A stretch of DNA of 28,636 nt from Planctomycetota bacterium (GTDB taxonomy: Bacteria > Planctomycetota > SZUA-567 > H5-PLA8 > CALKMO01): the NCBI GenBank assembly GCA_026417845.1, contig JAOACM010000001.1, forward strand, positions 2,460 to 31,095. The letters are read 5' to 3'. The notes below the pieces were generated by a model. That model searched no databases, was not told the origin of the DNA, and saw only the letters and a list, made by a program, of their open reading frames with translations. Positions 15,569 to 23,802 of the stretch are shown in pieces; positions within the stretch are counted from its first letter, which is position 1; the number at the start of each line of letters is the position of its first letter. A program made the translations under genes and the position numbers.

Positions 15569-16000
15569 ATGGGTCAGGTAAGGCACGGCAAAGCCATAAG
15601 CTCAACGAGGCTGGTCCAGGGACACCCGAAGGCGACGAAGCTGTCCTATCCGGGTGGCTGCTACGGCGCAACGCTGCGCCATGTAAGGGAGAGCGCGCAG
15701 AAGGTCCGGCTCGTGGCCGACATGATCCGGAACAGGCCGGTTAACGAAGCCAAGACCATACTGGCTGCCTCGAAAAAACGGGCGGCATATTTTGTCGACC
15801 GGGTCCTCACCTCCGCGTTGGGAAACGCCGACGACAAAAGCGGCGGGAAGGCCAATCCGGACAACATGTACGTATCCCACGTGCGGGTGGATGAAGGAAC
15901 GAGGATGAAGCGGTGGAAGGCCGGGCCGATGGGCCGCGTGCGGCCGATATTGAGGAGGACGTGCCACATAACGGTGGAGATAAGCGGCGCCTCCCGCTGA
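15569..16000 (+). CDS. rplV: 50S ribosomal protein L22
   Basis: Lines the exit tunnel with L4 and contacts all 23S rRNA domains. The 143-residue protein is longer than the usual 110-115 because of about 30 extra N-terminal residues before RHVRESAQKVRLVADMIR. The beta-hairpin and end MKRWKAGPMGRVRPILRRTCHITVEI are conserved. The ATG at 15569 has AGGTGG close upstream. 145 bases separate it from rpsC. Confidence 0.95.
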   Translation: MGQVRHGKAISSTRLVQGHPKATKLSYPGGCYGATLRHVRESAQKVRLVADMIRNRPVNEAKTILAASKKRAAYFVDRVLTSALGNADDKSGGKANPDNMYVSHVRVDEGTRMKRWKAGPMGRVRPILRRTCHITVEISGASR

Positions 16001-16145
16001 GCCGGCATCGGACATCCGGCGGCGTCGCAAGCGGCGAATTTTGAAGAGACAGCGAGGGAGTATTGCGGGGCGTCGCGATAGATGCCGTGCGCCGGCGAGG
16101 TGCCGGCGGAGAGGCGGGGGCGCATTCGCGGGGCGGAGGAAAAAA

Positions 16146-16811
16146 GTGGGTCAGAAGGTTCATCCTTACGGATTCCGGGTGGGCATAACGCTTCCATGGA
16201 CATCGCGCTGGTTCGCGCGGAAGAAGGAATACGGGGCGCTGCTGATAGAAGATCAGACGATAAAGAGACTGGTCAGGGCGCGGTTGCGCGGCGGGCTTTC
16301 GAAGGTGGAGATAGAGAGGGCGGGCAGTGAAGTCCGGGTCATACTGCACACCAGCCGTCCCGGCGTGGTCATAGGCCGTCGCGGGGCGGAGGTGGACCGT
16401 CTGAAGCAGGACATCGAGGCGCTCCTCGGCGGAGGCCGGCAGGTCGCGGTGAACATCCGCGAGATAACGAAGCCCGAGCTGGATGCGCAGCTCGTCGCCG
16501 AGAACGTGGCAGAGCAGATATTGAAGCGGACCAGCTACCGGAGGGCGATGAAGAAGGCAGTCGAGACGGCGATGGGCGCCGGGGCCATCGGCATCAAGGT
16601 GATATGTTCGGGGCGCCTGGCCGGGGCCGAGATAGCGCGCAGCGAGCAGTGCATGGAGGGTTCTCTGCCGCTCCATACCCTGACGGCCGATGTGGATTAT
16701 GGGTTTGCGGAAGCCAAGACGGGCTACGGAGTGATAGGCGTCAAGGTCTGGATCTACAAGGGGACGATACCCGAGGATCGGAAACATGCCGTTGCAGCCC
16801 AAGAGAGTTAA
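16146..16811 (+). CDS. rpsC: 30S ribosomal protein S3
   Basis: Small-subunit head protein with KH-domain RNA binding, part of the mRNA entry channel. The 221-residue protein starts with VGQKVHPYGFRVGIT and has the KH loop VVIGRRGAEVDRLK (GxxG form) and SGRLAGAEIARSE, HTLTADVDYGFAEA and VWIYKG toward the end. The start is GTG at 16146, with GGAGG 6 bases upstream; the open frame before it is not S3-like. Its 3' end overlaps rplP by 26 bases. Confidence 0.96.
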   Translation: MGQKVHPYGFRVGITLPWTSRWFARKKEYGALLIEDQTIKRLVRARLRGGLSKVEIERAGSEVRVILHTSRPGVVIGRRGAEVDRLKQDIEALLGGGRQVAVNIREITKPELDAQLVAENVAEQILKRTSYRRAMKKAVETAMGAGAIGIKVICSGRLAGAEIARSEQCMEGSLPLHTLTADVDYGFAEAKTGYGVIGVKVWIYKGTIPEDRKHAVAAQES

Positions 16812-17205
16812 GTACAGGAAGAACCAGCGGGGGATGATCCGCGGCGTGGCCACGCGGGGCAATTACGTCGCCTTCGGCGATTACGGCCTGATGGCGATGG
16901 AACCCGCCGTGGTTCCCGCGCGGGCGATCGAGGCGGCGCGCGTGGTGTGCAGCCGGTTTCTCGGTTCCGAGGGGAGATACTGGGTCAGAGTCTTTCCCCA
17001 TAAGGGATTCACGGCCACCGCCGCGGAGACGCGCATGGGGAAAGGCAAGGGAGACGTGGAGTACTGGGCGGCGATCGTCAAGCCCGGCACCATCCTGTTC
17101 GAGATAGGCGGGGTGTCCGAGGACATGGCGCGGGAGGCATTCAGGCGCCAGGCCGGCAAGCTGCCCGTGAAGGTCCGGATGGTGAAGCGGAGGGCGACGG
17201 TATGA
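16786..17205 (+). CDS. rplP: 50S ribosomal protein L16
   Basis: Large-subunit protein near the A-site tRNA elbow. The 139-residue product starts MPLQPKRVKYRKNQRG and carries VFPHKGFTATAAETRMGKGKGDVEYWAA, with the signature GKGKGDVEYW. It begins inside the rpsC coding region (26-base overlap) and ends in an ATGA overlap with rpmC, so both junctions are probably translationally coupled. Confidence 0.97.
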   Translation: MPLQPKRVKYRKNQRGMIRGVATRGNYVAFGDYGLMAMEPAVVPARAIEAARVVCSRFLGSEGRYWVRVFPHKGFTATAAETRMGKGKGDVEYWAAIVKPGTILFEIGGVSEDMAREAFRRQAGKLPVKVRMVKRRATV

Positions 17206-17552
17206 AGGCGAAGGATCTCCGCGAGAAGTCCTCGGAGGAACTGCGCGCGCAGCTGCTCCAGGTGAAAAGAAGCCTGTTCGATTTTTACCTGAAGGGGGCC
17301 TCCGGGGAAAAAGTGGACCCCGGGCAGAAAAGGACTGCGCGCAGGGACATAGCGCGCATCCTGACGGTGCTCAGGGAAAGGGATGTGCGCCGGGATCTGG
17401 AGAAACGCGAGTCCGAGCTGGAGGCTGCGCAGGCCGCCGGCGGCAGGGCCGCAGGGAAAGGGAAAGAGATCGCGGCCCGCCAGATCCGTGAGATCCGCCG
17501 TCTAAAGGCGGCGATTGTCAGGGAAGATCCCGGTCTTGTCCGGGATGCATGA
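17202..17552 (+). CDS. rpmC: 50S ribosomal protein L29 with long helical extension
   Basis: Small tunnel-exit protein next to L23. The L29 core is residues 1 to about 63 (MKAKDLREKSSEELRAQL, RRDIARILTVLRER). The protein runs to 116 residues, against the usual 60-70. The additional C-terminal half is rich in Arg, Glu, Lys and Ala and looks helical or coiled, with an Ala/Gly break in the middle. The ATG overlaps the rplP stop (ATGA). Confidence 0.9.
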   Translation: MKAKDLREKSSEELRAQLLQVKRSLFDFYLKGASGEKVDPGQKRTARRDIARILTVLRERDVRRDLEKRESELEAAQAAGGRAAGKGKEIAARQIREIRRLKAAIVREDPGLVRDA

Positions 17553-17615
17553 CGGACGGAGTGCTTTTGCGGGCAGGGTTGGGTTAACCGGGAGACGCAG
17601 GCGAAAGGGACGGGC

Positions 17616-18098
17616 ATGTCCATAACGGGAACGGGATCCTCGTCAGGAAAGTCCGTGGAACGATCGAAAGGCCGCGGCAGGAGGCGCGTCGAGATCGGCG
17701 TAGTGGCTTCGGACAAGTGCGACAAGACGATCGTGGTGGTGGTGAACCGTCTCGTTAAGCATCCGCGCTATAAGAAGTATATACTGCGGAGGACCAGGTA
17801 CTACGCGCACGACGAGAAGAAAGAGGCGCGCCGGGGCGACCGGGTGGAGATAATGGAGACCAGGCCGCTGTCGAAGCTCAAGCGCTGGCGGCTGGTGAGG
17901 GTCGTGGAGCGCGCGCGGCAGATCGGGGAGGCGATACCCGGATCGGAGCCGCCCTTGGCAGTTACTGCCGCCAGCTCCTCCGGGACAGACGCTTCACCCG
18001 CCGCGCCGGACGCCGGGGACGGTGGGGCCGCGGGGCGCGCTCCGGATAAGGGGGAAACGCCGGGAGATGCCGGAGCAGTGGGGGGAGAGCGACGGTGA
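17616..18098 (+). CDS. rpsQ: 30S ribosomal protein S17 with disordered tails
   Basis: Primary 16S rRNA-binding protein. The core, about 22-106, has GVVASDKCDKTIVVVVNRLVKHPRYKKY and GDRVEIMETRPLSKLKRWRLV. The usual length is 80-90; here it is 160, with a Ser/Gly/Lys N-terminal tail of about 20 residues and a C-terminal low-complexity tail of about 55 residues rich in Ala, Gly, Pro, Ser and Asp. The ATG at 17616 has AAGGGACGGG upstream. The C-terminal tail stays open in frame up to 18098. Confidence 0.9.
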   Translation: MSITGTGSSSGKSVERSKGRGRRRVEIGVVASDKCDKTIVVVVNRLVKHPRYKKYILRRTRYYAHDEKKEARRGDRVEIMETRPLSKLKRWRLVRVVERARQIGEAIPGSEPPLAVTAASSSGTDASPAAPDAGDGGAAGRAPDKGETPGDAGAVGGERR

Positions 18099-18220
18099 GG
18101 CGGCGGGGAACAATCCTGCGCCGGACAGGGGGAGACGGGATCGGATGAGAGTTGACGCGCCGCGGCAGACAGGCTGCCTGACGGTCCGCGGGGCGCGATT
18201 GAAGCGGTTCGGAGCGCAAG

Positions 18221-18610
18221 ATGATCCAGCAGGAGACAGTTGTTGACGTGGCGGACAATACGGGAGCCCGCACCGCCCTGTGCATACGCGTCCTCGGCGG
18301 AGCGCGGAAGCGATATGCGACCGTAGGCGACGTGATAGTGGTGGCGGTGAAGAAGGCGCAGCCCGGCTCCGATTTCGCGGTTTCGTCCAAGCGGGAGAAG
18401 AAAAAGCTGATACAGCGCGGGGTGGTCGTCAGGACGCGCCACCCCGTGAAGAGGCCGGACGGCTCCTCAGTCCGGTTCGACGGGAACGCCGTGGTACTGA
18501 TAAACAACGCCGGCGAGCCGATAGGCACGCGCGTCTTCGGGCCGGTGGCGCGCGAACTCCGCCAGAAGGGATTCGTCAAGATACTTCAGATGGCCGCGGA
18601 AGTGGTGTGA
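18221..18610 (+). CDS. rplN: 50S ribosomal protein L14
   Basis: Large-subunit protein at the intersubunit face. The 129-residue protein begins MIQQETVVDVADNTGART and has RRPDG-like KRPDGSSVRFDGNAVVLINNAGEPIGTRVFGPVARELR. A few extra residues lie in the middle (around SDFAVSSKREKKK). The 122 bases before it hold no gene and no clear promoter. Confidence 0.96.
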   Translation: MIQQETVVDVADNTGARTALCIRVLGGARKRYATVGDVIVVAVKKAQPGSDFAVSSKREKKKLIQRGVVVRTRHPVKRPDGSSVRFDGNAVVLINNAGEPIGTRVFGPVARELRQKGFVKILQMAAEVV

Positions 18611-18637
18611 CCGCCCGGCAGACGGACGGAGCCTCGC

Positions 18638-19036
18638 ATGGGAATAACGATAAGGAAGAACGACAGGATAGTGCTGCGACGCGGGGAGGCCGCGCATTAC
18701 CTCCGGGGGCCGGACGGCAAGCCCGCCCAAGGTACGGTGATCGAGGTGGATCGCGCGAGGGGGACGGCTCTGGTGGAATTCCCCAGACCGAAAACGCCGC
18801 GGGGGGAGAAGGAGAAGCCCATACGGGGGGTGGAGGTGTACAAGACGGTCCGCTATAACCCCCGCCTCGGAGAAATGGGCGGACTCAAGATAGAAAAGAG
18901 GCCGATCCCGCTGTGCAACCTGGCGCTCGTCTGTCCCGATTGCGGCGGCATGAAATTCCGGCGCGAGGTGGAGCGGCTGGAGGGCGACAGGAAGAAGGTC
19001 TGGCGGGTGTGCAAAAAGTGCAGCCGCAGGATCTGA
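18638..19036 (+). CDS. rplX: 50S ribosomal protein L24, zinc-ribbon type
   Basis: Initiates 50S assembly and lies at the tunnel exit. The 132-residue protein starts with a KOW-type segment (IRKNDRIVLRRG, GTVIEVDRARGTALVEF), interrupted by a short insertion, and ends in a Cys4 motif CPDC...CKKC, the zinc-binding form of L24. The ATG at 18638 lies 27 bases after rplN. Divergence from E. coli L24 is clear but position and motif leave little doubt. Confidence 0.92.
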   Translation: MGITIRKNDRIVLRRGEAAHYLRGPDGKPAQGTVIEVDRARGTALVEFPRPKTPRGEKEKPIRGVEVYKTVRYNPRLGEMGGLKIEKRPIPLCNLALVCPDCGGMKFRREVERLEGDRKKVWRVCKKCSRRI

Positions 19037-19067
19037 CTCGCGGCGAATGGCGAAGGATTTTTCGGCG

Positions 19068-20150
19068 ATGAGCGAGGATAAGAAAAACGCAGGACCGGGC
19101 GCTCCGAAGGGCGGCCCAGTTTCCGAGGCCGGCGGCGGATCCGGCGCCGGCGCTCGAACCGGGCCTGCAGGGGATGCGCTCGAACGGCGCGAAAGGCCCG
19201 CCGGGGCCGGCGGGAAGGCGGCCGGAACCGGCGAGCCCACCGGGAAGACCGGCAAGGGCGGTAGGAAGGAAGGCGCCGCCCCGGCGGAAGGCAAAAAACC
19301 CGGGAGACCGGAAAAGCCGGGGGATGGGAAGTCCGGGGATCAGAAGGCGACGGGGGCTGGCGTCGAGACCGCGGGAGTGAAACCGCAGGAGGAGGCGAAG
19401 GCCGGGGACAAGAAGGCGGCTCAGGAGGCCGGAGCCGGGAAACCGGGCGAGGGCGAAAAGCCGAAGGGCGAGAAAGCCGCCAAGGCAAAGAAAGACGGAG
19501 GGGCAGCGGCCGAGGGCGCGGCGGATCAGAAATCCCGAAAGGGCGAGCTGGTACTGGAGGAGGGCAGGCCGCGTGCCCCGAAGGAGACACCGCGCCTCCT
19601 GGTGAAGTACCGGAAAGAAGTCCTGCCGAAGTTGAAGGAGAAATACGGCCACAAGAACGATCTGGCCTGCGCCAGGCTCAGGAAGATATGTGTGAACATT
19701 GGTATCGGCAAGATGCTCGGATCGGTCGCCAACGAGGCGGACAAGACGAAGATAATAGAGGAATCGCTGCGCGATCTGGCGCTCATAACCGGGCAGAAAG
19801 CCGTGGTTACCCTCGCCAGGAAGTCCGTGTCGAACTTCAAGGTCCGGAAAGGGTTCAGAGTTGGCGTACGCGCGACCCTTCGCGGAGCAAGGATGTATGA
19901 ATTTTTCGACAGGCTGGTGAGCGTGGCGATACCGAGGATACGCGACTTCAGGGGGATATCGCCGCGGTCCTTCGACGGCCGCGGGAACTTTTCGCTGGGG
20001 CTTCAGGAGAAGACGATATTTCCCGAGGTGGACGTGGACAAGGTGAATTACCACCAAGGGCTGCAGGTCACCATAGTAACGACGGCGAAGACGGATGAGG
20101 AGGCGAGGGACCTGCTCAGGGGGCTTGGCATGCCATTCCGGGAGAACTGA
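19068..20150 (+). CDS. rplE: 50S ribosomal protein L5 with a ~175-residue N-terminal tail
   Basis: L5 contacts 5S rRNA and P-site tRNA. The core is the last 186 residues (PRLLVKYRKEVLPKLKEKYG, RLRKICVNIGIGKM, ITGQKAVVTLARKSVSNFKVRKG, RDFRGISPRSFDGRGNFSLGL). It is preceded by about 174 residues almost wholly Gly, Ala, Lys, Glu, Pro and Asp, giving 360 in all, twice the normal length. The ATG at 19068 has AAGGA 10 bases upstream; an in-frame ATG at 19047 lacks one. The only start near the core is GTG at 19602, with a Shine-Dalgarno 15 bases off, too far for good initiation. Using it would leave a 565-base gap after rplX, so I favour a real extension. Confidence 0.85.
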   Translation: MSEDKKNAGPGAPKGGPVSEAGGGSGAGARTGPAGDALERRERPAGAGGKAAGTGEPTGKTGKGGRKEGAAPAEGKKPGRPEKPGDGKSGDQKATGAGVETAGVKPQEEAKAGDKKAAQEAGAGKPGEGEKPKGEKAAKAKKDGGAAAEGAADQKSRKGELVLEEGRPRAPKETPRLLVKYRKEVLPKLKEKYGHKNDLACARLRKICVNIGIGKMLGSVANEADKTKIIEESLRDLALITGQKAVVTLARKSVSNFKVRKGFRVGVRATLRGARMYEFFDRLVSVAIPRIRDFRGISPRSFDGRGNFSLGLQEKTIFPEVDVDKVNYHQGLQVTIVTTAKTDEEARDLLRGLGMPFREN

Positions 20151-20211
20151 CCGGGGCGGCAAGGCTGGCGGCGGGAATCGCCGCCCACCGGAAGGATGGA
20201 CGGGGGATGCG

Positions 20212-20397
20212 ATGGCGAAGACGTGCCTGAGGGTCAAACAGCTTCGACCTCCCAAGTACAAGGTCCGGCGCTACAACCGCTGTTCGCTCTGCGGGCGGCC
20301 CAGGGGATACTATCGGAAGTTCAGGATATGCCGCTGCTGCTTCCGGATGCTGGCGCACCGCGGGGAGATACCAGGCGTCAGGAAGGCGAGCTGGTAG
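20212..20397 (+). CDS. rpsN: 30S ribosomal protein S14, zinc (type Z) form
   Basis: Small-subunit head protein. The 61-residue product is the short zinc-binding type, with Cys24, Cys27, Cys40 and Cys43 (CSLC...CRCC) and the ending LAHRGEIPGVRKASW. The ATG at 20212 gives the exact family length; the longer open frame upstream overlaps rplE and is not S14-like. It lies between rplE and rpsH, as in spc operons. Confidence 0.96.
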   Translation: MAKTCLRVKQLRPPKYKVRRYNRCSLCGRPRGYYRKFRICRCCFRMLAHRGEIPGVRKASW

Positions 20398-20529
20398 GGT
20401 GGGGTGGAGCGTGACGGAACGGAAGTGCTGGCGGCAAAGAGAGCTGAGGCGAAGGGACGGGCAGCGCGGGCGGAACCGTTCGGAGCCGCGGGCGGAGACC
20501 GGGGGAGGCGGATAGCGGAGAGGAGCCGG

Positions 20530-20928
20530 ATGAACTCGACGGACCCAATAGCCGACATGTTGACCGTGATCAGGAACGGGGTGCGGGTGAGGCGCGGGGA
20601 AGTGACCGTCCCCGCATCCAGGATCAAGACGGCCGTGGTGGAAGTGTTGAAGCGCGAGGGCTTCATAGCGGGTTTCGAGATCGAGAAACACAGGCCGCAG
20701 GACAGACTGAGGATCCGCCTGAAGTATGGAAACTCCGGGGAAAGCGCGATAACCGCGATCCGTCGAATCAGCAAGCCGGGCAGGAGGGTGTACTGGGGGA
20801 AGGACGACATCCAGCCGGTGTTGAGGGGGATTGGCATCTCGATCATATCCACCCCGAAAGGAGTGCTGTCAGATCGCGAGGCGAGGAAGGCCAGCGTCGG
20901 CGGCGAGGTGATCTGCCAGGTATGGTAG
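20530..20928 (+). CDS. rpsH: 30S ribosomal protein S8
   Basis: Binds 16S rRNA helix 21 and, in E. coli, represses the spc operon. The 132-residue protein begins MNSTDPIADMLTVIRNG and ends ISIISTPKGVLSDREARKASVGGEVICQVW. The ATG at 20530 follows GAGAGGAG and fits the family start; the frame is open upstream to 20404 but that part is not conserved. The 132-base spacer after rpsN has no gene. Confidence 0.97.
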   Translation: MNSTDPIADMLTVIRNGVRVRRGEVTVPASRIKTAVVEVLKREGFIAGFEIEKHRPQDRLRIRLKYGNSGESAITAIRRISKPGRRVYWGKDDIQPVLRGIGISIISTPKGVLSDREARKASVGGEVICQVW

Positions 20929-20986
20929 CGCGGGCAATGCGCCGCCGCGGCTCAAGGCGGCGCGCGGCGACGATGGAGGCGGGAAG

Positions 20987-21568
20987 ATGTCCCGGATAGG
21001 CAAAAAACCGATCCCGATTCCCAAGGGCGTGAGCGTAGCGGTGGAGGGGAGCAGGGTCGTGGTGAAGGGGCCGAAGGGGTCCCTGCAGCTCGAGCTTACC
21101 GGAAGCATATCGGCTGACGTGGACCAGGGCGCCGGCTCGGTCGTGGTGAGGCGCGGTTCCGACGAGCGCGAGGACCGGGCGAAGCACGGCCTGTACAGAG
21201 CGCTGATAAACAACATGGTCGTAGGGGTCACGCAGGGATTTGAGAAGCGCGTTGAGCTTGTCGGAAAAGACTACAACGCCAAATTGCAGGGCCGGAAACT
21301 GCTGCTTAACATCGGATACAACTCCGAACATCCGGAGGTATTCGAGGTGCCGCAGGGCATAACGGTAACGCTCTCTCCAACTCAGTCGAAGGAGATCACG
21401 GAGATCGTCGTGCAGGGGATAGACAAGCAACTGGTGGGGCAGGTGGCTGCGTCTATCCGTCAGATGAGGCGGGCGGACCCCTACCAGGGAAAGGGTTTCA
21501 GGTACAAGGGCGAGAAGGTCAGGAAGCTGCCGGGCAAGCAGATGGCCACCGGCGCCGCTGCATCGTAG
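20987..21568 (+). CDS. rplF: 50S ribosomal protein L6
   Basis: Large-subunit protein near the factor-binding site. The 193-residue protein starts MSRIGKKPIPIPKGV and ends with the signature RRADPYQGKGFRYKGEKVRKLPGKQ. A short Ala-rich tail follows. The ATG at 20987 has GGAGG 7 bases upstream. Confidence 0.97.
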   Translation: MSRIGKKPIPIPKGVSVAVEGSRVVVKGPKGSLQLELTGSISADVDQGAGSVVVRRGSDEREDRAKHGLYRALINNMVVGVTQGFEKRVELVGKDYNAKLQGRKLLLNIGYNSEHPEVFEVPQGITVTLSPTQSKEITEIVVQGIDKQLVGQVAASIRQMRRADPYQGKGFRYKGEKVRKLPGKQMATGAAAS

Positions 21569-21598
21569 CGGCGCGCATGCCCGGCCGGGGTGCGGACG

Positions 21599-21967
21599 AT
21601 GAATCCAAACAAGGCAAAGGCGCTCTCGCGGAAAGCCAGGCACGAGCGGGTCAGGAAGAAGGTCTTCGGGACGCCGGAGAGGCCGCGGCTTAACGTTTTC
21701 CGGAGTCTCAAGCATTTTTACTGTCAGCTAGTTGACGATACGAACGGCAGGACTCTGCTTACCCTCTCGACGCTGAGTCCCGAGGCAAGGGGAGCTCTGA
21801 AGAATACGGGCAACAGGGAGGCTGCCGGGACGCTGGGGAAGCTGCTGGCGGAAAAGGCGAAGGGCATCGGTGTGACAGCCGTTGTGTTCGATCGTGGCGG
21901 GTACAAGTACCACGGCAGGGTGAAGGAGTTCGCCGAGGCGGCGCGGAAGGGCGGTCTGGCGTTCTGA
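21599..21967 (+). CDS. rplR: 50S ribosomal protein L18
   Basis: Binds 5S rRNA together with L5. The 122-residue product contains RKARHERVRKKVFGTPERPRL and VFRSLKHFYCQLVDD, then FDRGGYKYHGRVKEFAEAARKGGL at the end. The ATG at 21599 is preferred to a GTG three codons upstream, since it gives a normal length. Only 30 bases separate it from rplF. Confidence 0.96.
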   Translation: MNPNKAKALSRKARHERVRKKVFGTPERPRLNVFRSLKHFYCQLVDDTNGRTLLTLSTLSPEARGALKNTGNREAAGTLGKLLAEKAKGIGVTAVVFDRGGYKYHGRVKEFAEAARKGGLAF

Positions 21968-22010
21968 ACGCGACCCGTCCGGTCCAGAGCGGAAAGGAGG
22001 AGATCCGGCC

Positions 22011-22889
22011 TTGCGGGAAGCGGCTGAGGAAACCACGGATCGCCAGCTCGAGGAGCGGGTGATAGATATCTGGCGGTGCGCCTGCGTCGTGAAGGGCGGA
22101 CGCCGGTTTTCCTTCGCGGCGATGGCCGTCGTGGGCGACGGCAACGGGCGCGCCGGGGTCGGATACGGGAAGGCGCGAGAGGTGCCGGCCGCGATCGAAA
22201 AGGCCGTAAAGGATGCGAAGAAGCACATGGAGCGCTTCCCGATAGTTAACGGGACGATCCCGCATGAGGTCCGGGGACACTTCGGCTCCGCCGATGTGCT
22301 TCTCATACCGGCGATGCCGGGGACCGGCGTGATAGCCGGAGAGGTCGTGCGGGCGGTGGCGGAGGCGCTGGGGATCAAGAACCTGCTCAGCAAATCCTTC
22401 GGCAGGAACAACGCCAAAAACCTGGTCCGCGCCACGTTCGAGGCCTTCAGGAAGTTGAGGGTATACGAGCAGGTCCGCGAGTTGCGCGGAGTGGATTTCG
22501 AATATCGGCAGATCAAGGCGGATCGCGGAGGCGTACCGCCAGCCAGGGGACCAGAGGCGACGCCCGTCGCGGGCCGGGCCGGCGAGCCGGAAGCGGCCGC
22601 CCCGGGCGAATCGTCTTGGGGAGAGGAGCGGCGCGGCCCCGGCGGGAAAGGCCCACGCGGTGGGAGGTGGCGGAAAGGATCGAGGGACGCGAAGGGGCGG
22701 GCGGAAGGGAGCGAACGACCGGGCGATCCCGGGGCGCGGCCGTCCAAAGAAGGCGCGGGAGGCGGACCGGAGCCGGCCGGAGGAGAGACGGCGGCTGGAG
22801 ATTCGCAGGCTGGAACGTCCCGATCCGACGGAACGGCGTCGAACGGCGGACGGGAAACCGGAGATTCCGGACCGGAGAACAAAGCGTAG
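22011..22889 (+). CDS. rpsE: 30S ribosomal protein S5 with ~120-residue C-terminal tail
   Basis: Small-subunit protein important for decoding accuracy and mRNA unwinding. The S5 core is residues 1 to about 171: CVVKGGRRFSFAAMAVVGDGNGRAG (25-49), VGYGKAREVPAAIEKA, PAMPGTGVIAG and SKSFGRNNAKNLVRAT. The usual length is 160-180. Here a Gly/Pro/Glu/Arg-rich low-complexity tail continues in frame to residue 292. The start is TTG at 22011, supported by AAGGAGG 10 bases upstream. Core similarity is strong; whether the whole tail is kept in the mature ribosome is unknown. Confidence 0.9.
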   Translation: MREAAEETTDRQLEERVIDIWRCACVVKGGRRFSFAAMAVVGDGNGRAGVGYGKAREVPAAIEKAVKDAKKHMERFPIVNGTIPHEVRGHFGSADVLLIPAMPGTGVIAGEVVRAVAEALGIKNLLSKSFGRNNAKNLVRATFEAFRKLRVYEQVRELRGVDFEYRQIKADRGGVPPARGPEATPVAGRAGEPEAAAPGESSWGEERRGPGGKGPRGGRWRKGSRDAKGRAEGSERPGDPGARPSKEGAGGGPEPAGGETAAGDSQAGTSRSDGTASNGGRETGDSGPENKA

Positions 22890-23196
22890 GGGCTTCCGGA
22901 GGAGATCGGGTCTCCGGGGCCGGAGAGGCTTCGGCATCCTCGACTTTACGAGGACGACGATGCGGAGGCCGGGGATGGTTCGCGCGGCGACGGATCAACC
23001 CCCGCATCCGTGAACAGCCGGGCTGTTCCCGGAAGATGCAGTAACCGTCCGGCAGATTGACGGATCGGCGGGAGGCGTCTTTCTGCTTCGGTATCGCCCC
23101 CCCTGTTCCGGGGAGGAGGGTGTTGGAGGCGGGGATCGCCTGTCGCGAGCTGCCGAACGGCCGTGGCGCGGTCAACTTTGAGGGAGATGCCGAAAG
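22890..23196. other. Spacer where rpmD (L30) would normally lie
   Basis: These 307 bases contain no frame resembling L30 or another known ribosomal protein. A palindrome GAACAGCC-G-GGCTGTTC lies at 23012-23028 with no U-tract. A weak promoter for rplO could be hidden here but I see none. Confidence 0.6.
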
Positions 23197-23802
23197 ATGC
23201 AGCTCCATGAAGCGCTTCAAAAAGCCGGTATATATCGCAAGAAAAAAGTGAGGGTCGGACGGGGACCAGGGTCCGGCATAGGGAAGACGTGCGGTCGCGG
23301 CGGCAAGGGCGCTACGGCCCGCTCCGGGTATCGCATGCCCGCCACCTATGCCGGCGGACAGATGCCCCTGTTCCGCAGGTTGCCGAAGCGCGGATTTACC
23401 AACGCGACGTTCAAGACGACATATCAGGTCGTCAACGTGGGGGACCTAGCGCGTTTTGGCGCGGGCGAGACCGTGACGGTGGAGAAGCTGGCGGAATGCG
23501 GGCTTGCGACCAGATCCCGGCTGCCGGTGAAGGTCCTCGGAAACGGGGAACTGTCTCATGCGCTGACAGTGAGGGCGCACGCATTTTCCGAGTCCGCGAG
23601 GGCTAAGATAGAAAAGACCGGGGGCAGGGTCGAAACTCCGGACGGCAAACCTTTCCCGGTCCGCAAGAAGCCGCCGCCCCCCAGGACCGCATCGGGGGCC
23701 GGGAAGGGCGGGGCTGCCGGGGATGGGAAGGGCCGCGGGGAGGAAAGCGGAGAGAAAGGGAAATCCGCCGGCCCCGACCGGACTGGCGGGAAGAAGGCCT
23801 GA
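23197..23802 (+). CDS. rplO: 50S ribosomal protein L15 with C-terminal tail
   Basis: Late-assembling large-subunit protein. The core shows VGRGPGSGIGKTCGRGGKGA (20-39), GGQMPLFRRLPKRGF (53-67) and a C-terminal half of L15 type ending near residue 150. The usual length is 145-150. Residues 152-201 are a Pro/Lys/Gly/Glu-rich low-complexity tail. The ATG at 23197 has GGGAG 10 bases upstream. Confidence 0.93.
   Translation: MQLHEALQKAGIYRKKKVRVGRGPGSGIGKTCGRGGKGATARSGYRMPATYAGGQMPLFRRLPKRGFTNATFKTTYQVVNVGDLARFGAGETVTVEKLAECGLATRSRLPVKVLGNGELSHALTVRAHAFSESARAKIEKTGGRVETPDGKPFPVRKKPPPPRTASGAGKGGAAGDGKGRGEESGEKGKSAGPDRTGGKKA

Noticed and set aside
18467..19590. Long minus-strand frames opposite rplX and the L5 tail
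   Set aside because: They are Pro/Arg-rich mirror frames of GC-rich coding DNA and show no motif or ribosome site.
22616..23044. Overlapping open frames across the S5 tail and the gap after it
   Set aside because: They are Arg/Gly-rich frames typical of GC-rich DNA, lack ribosomal-protein motifs and do not encode L30.
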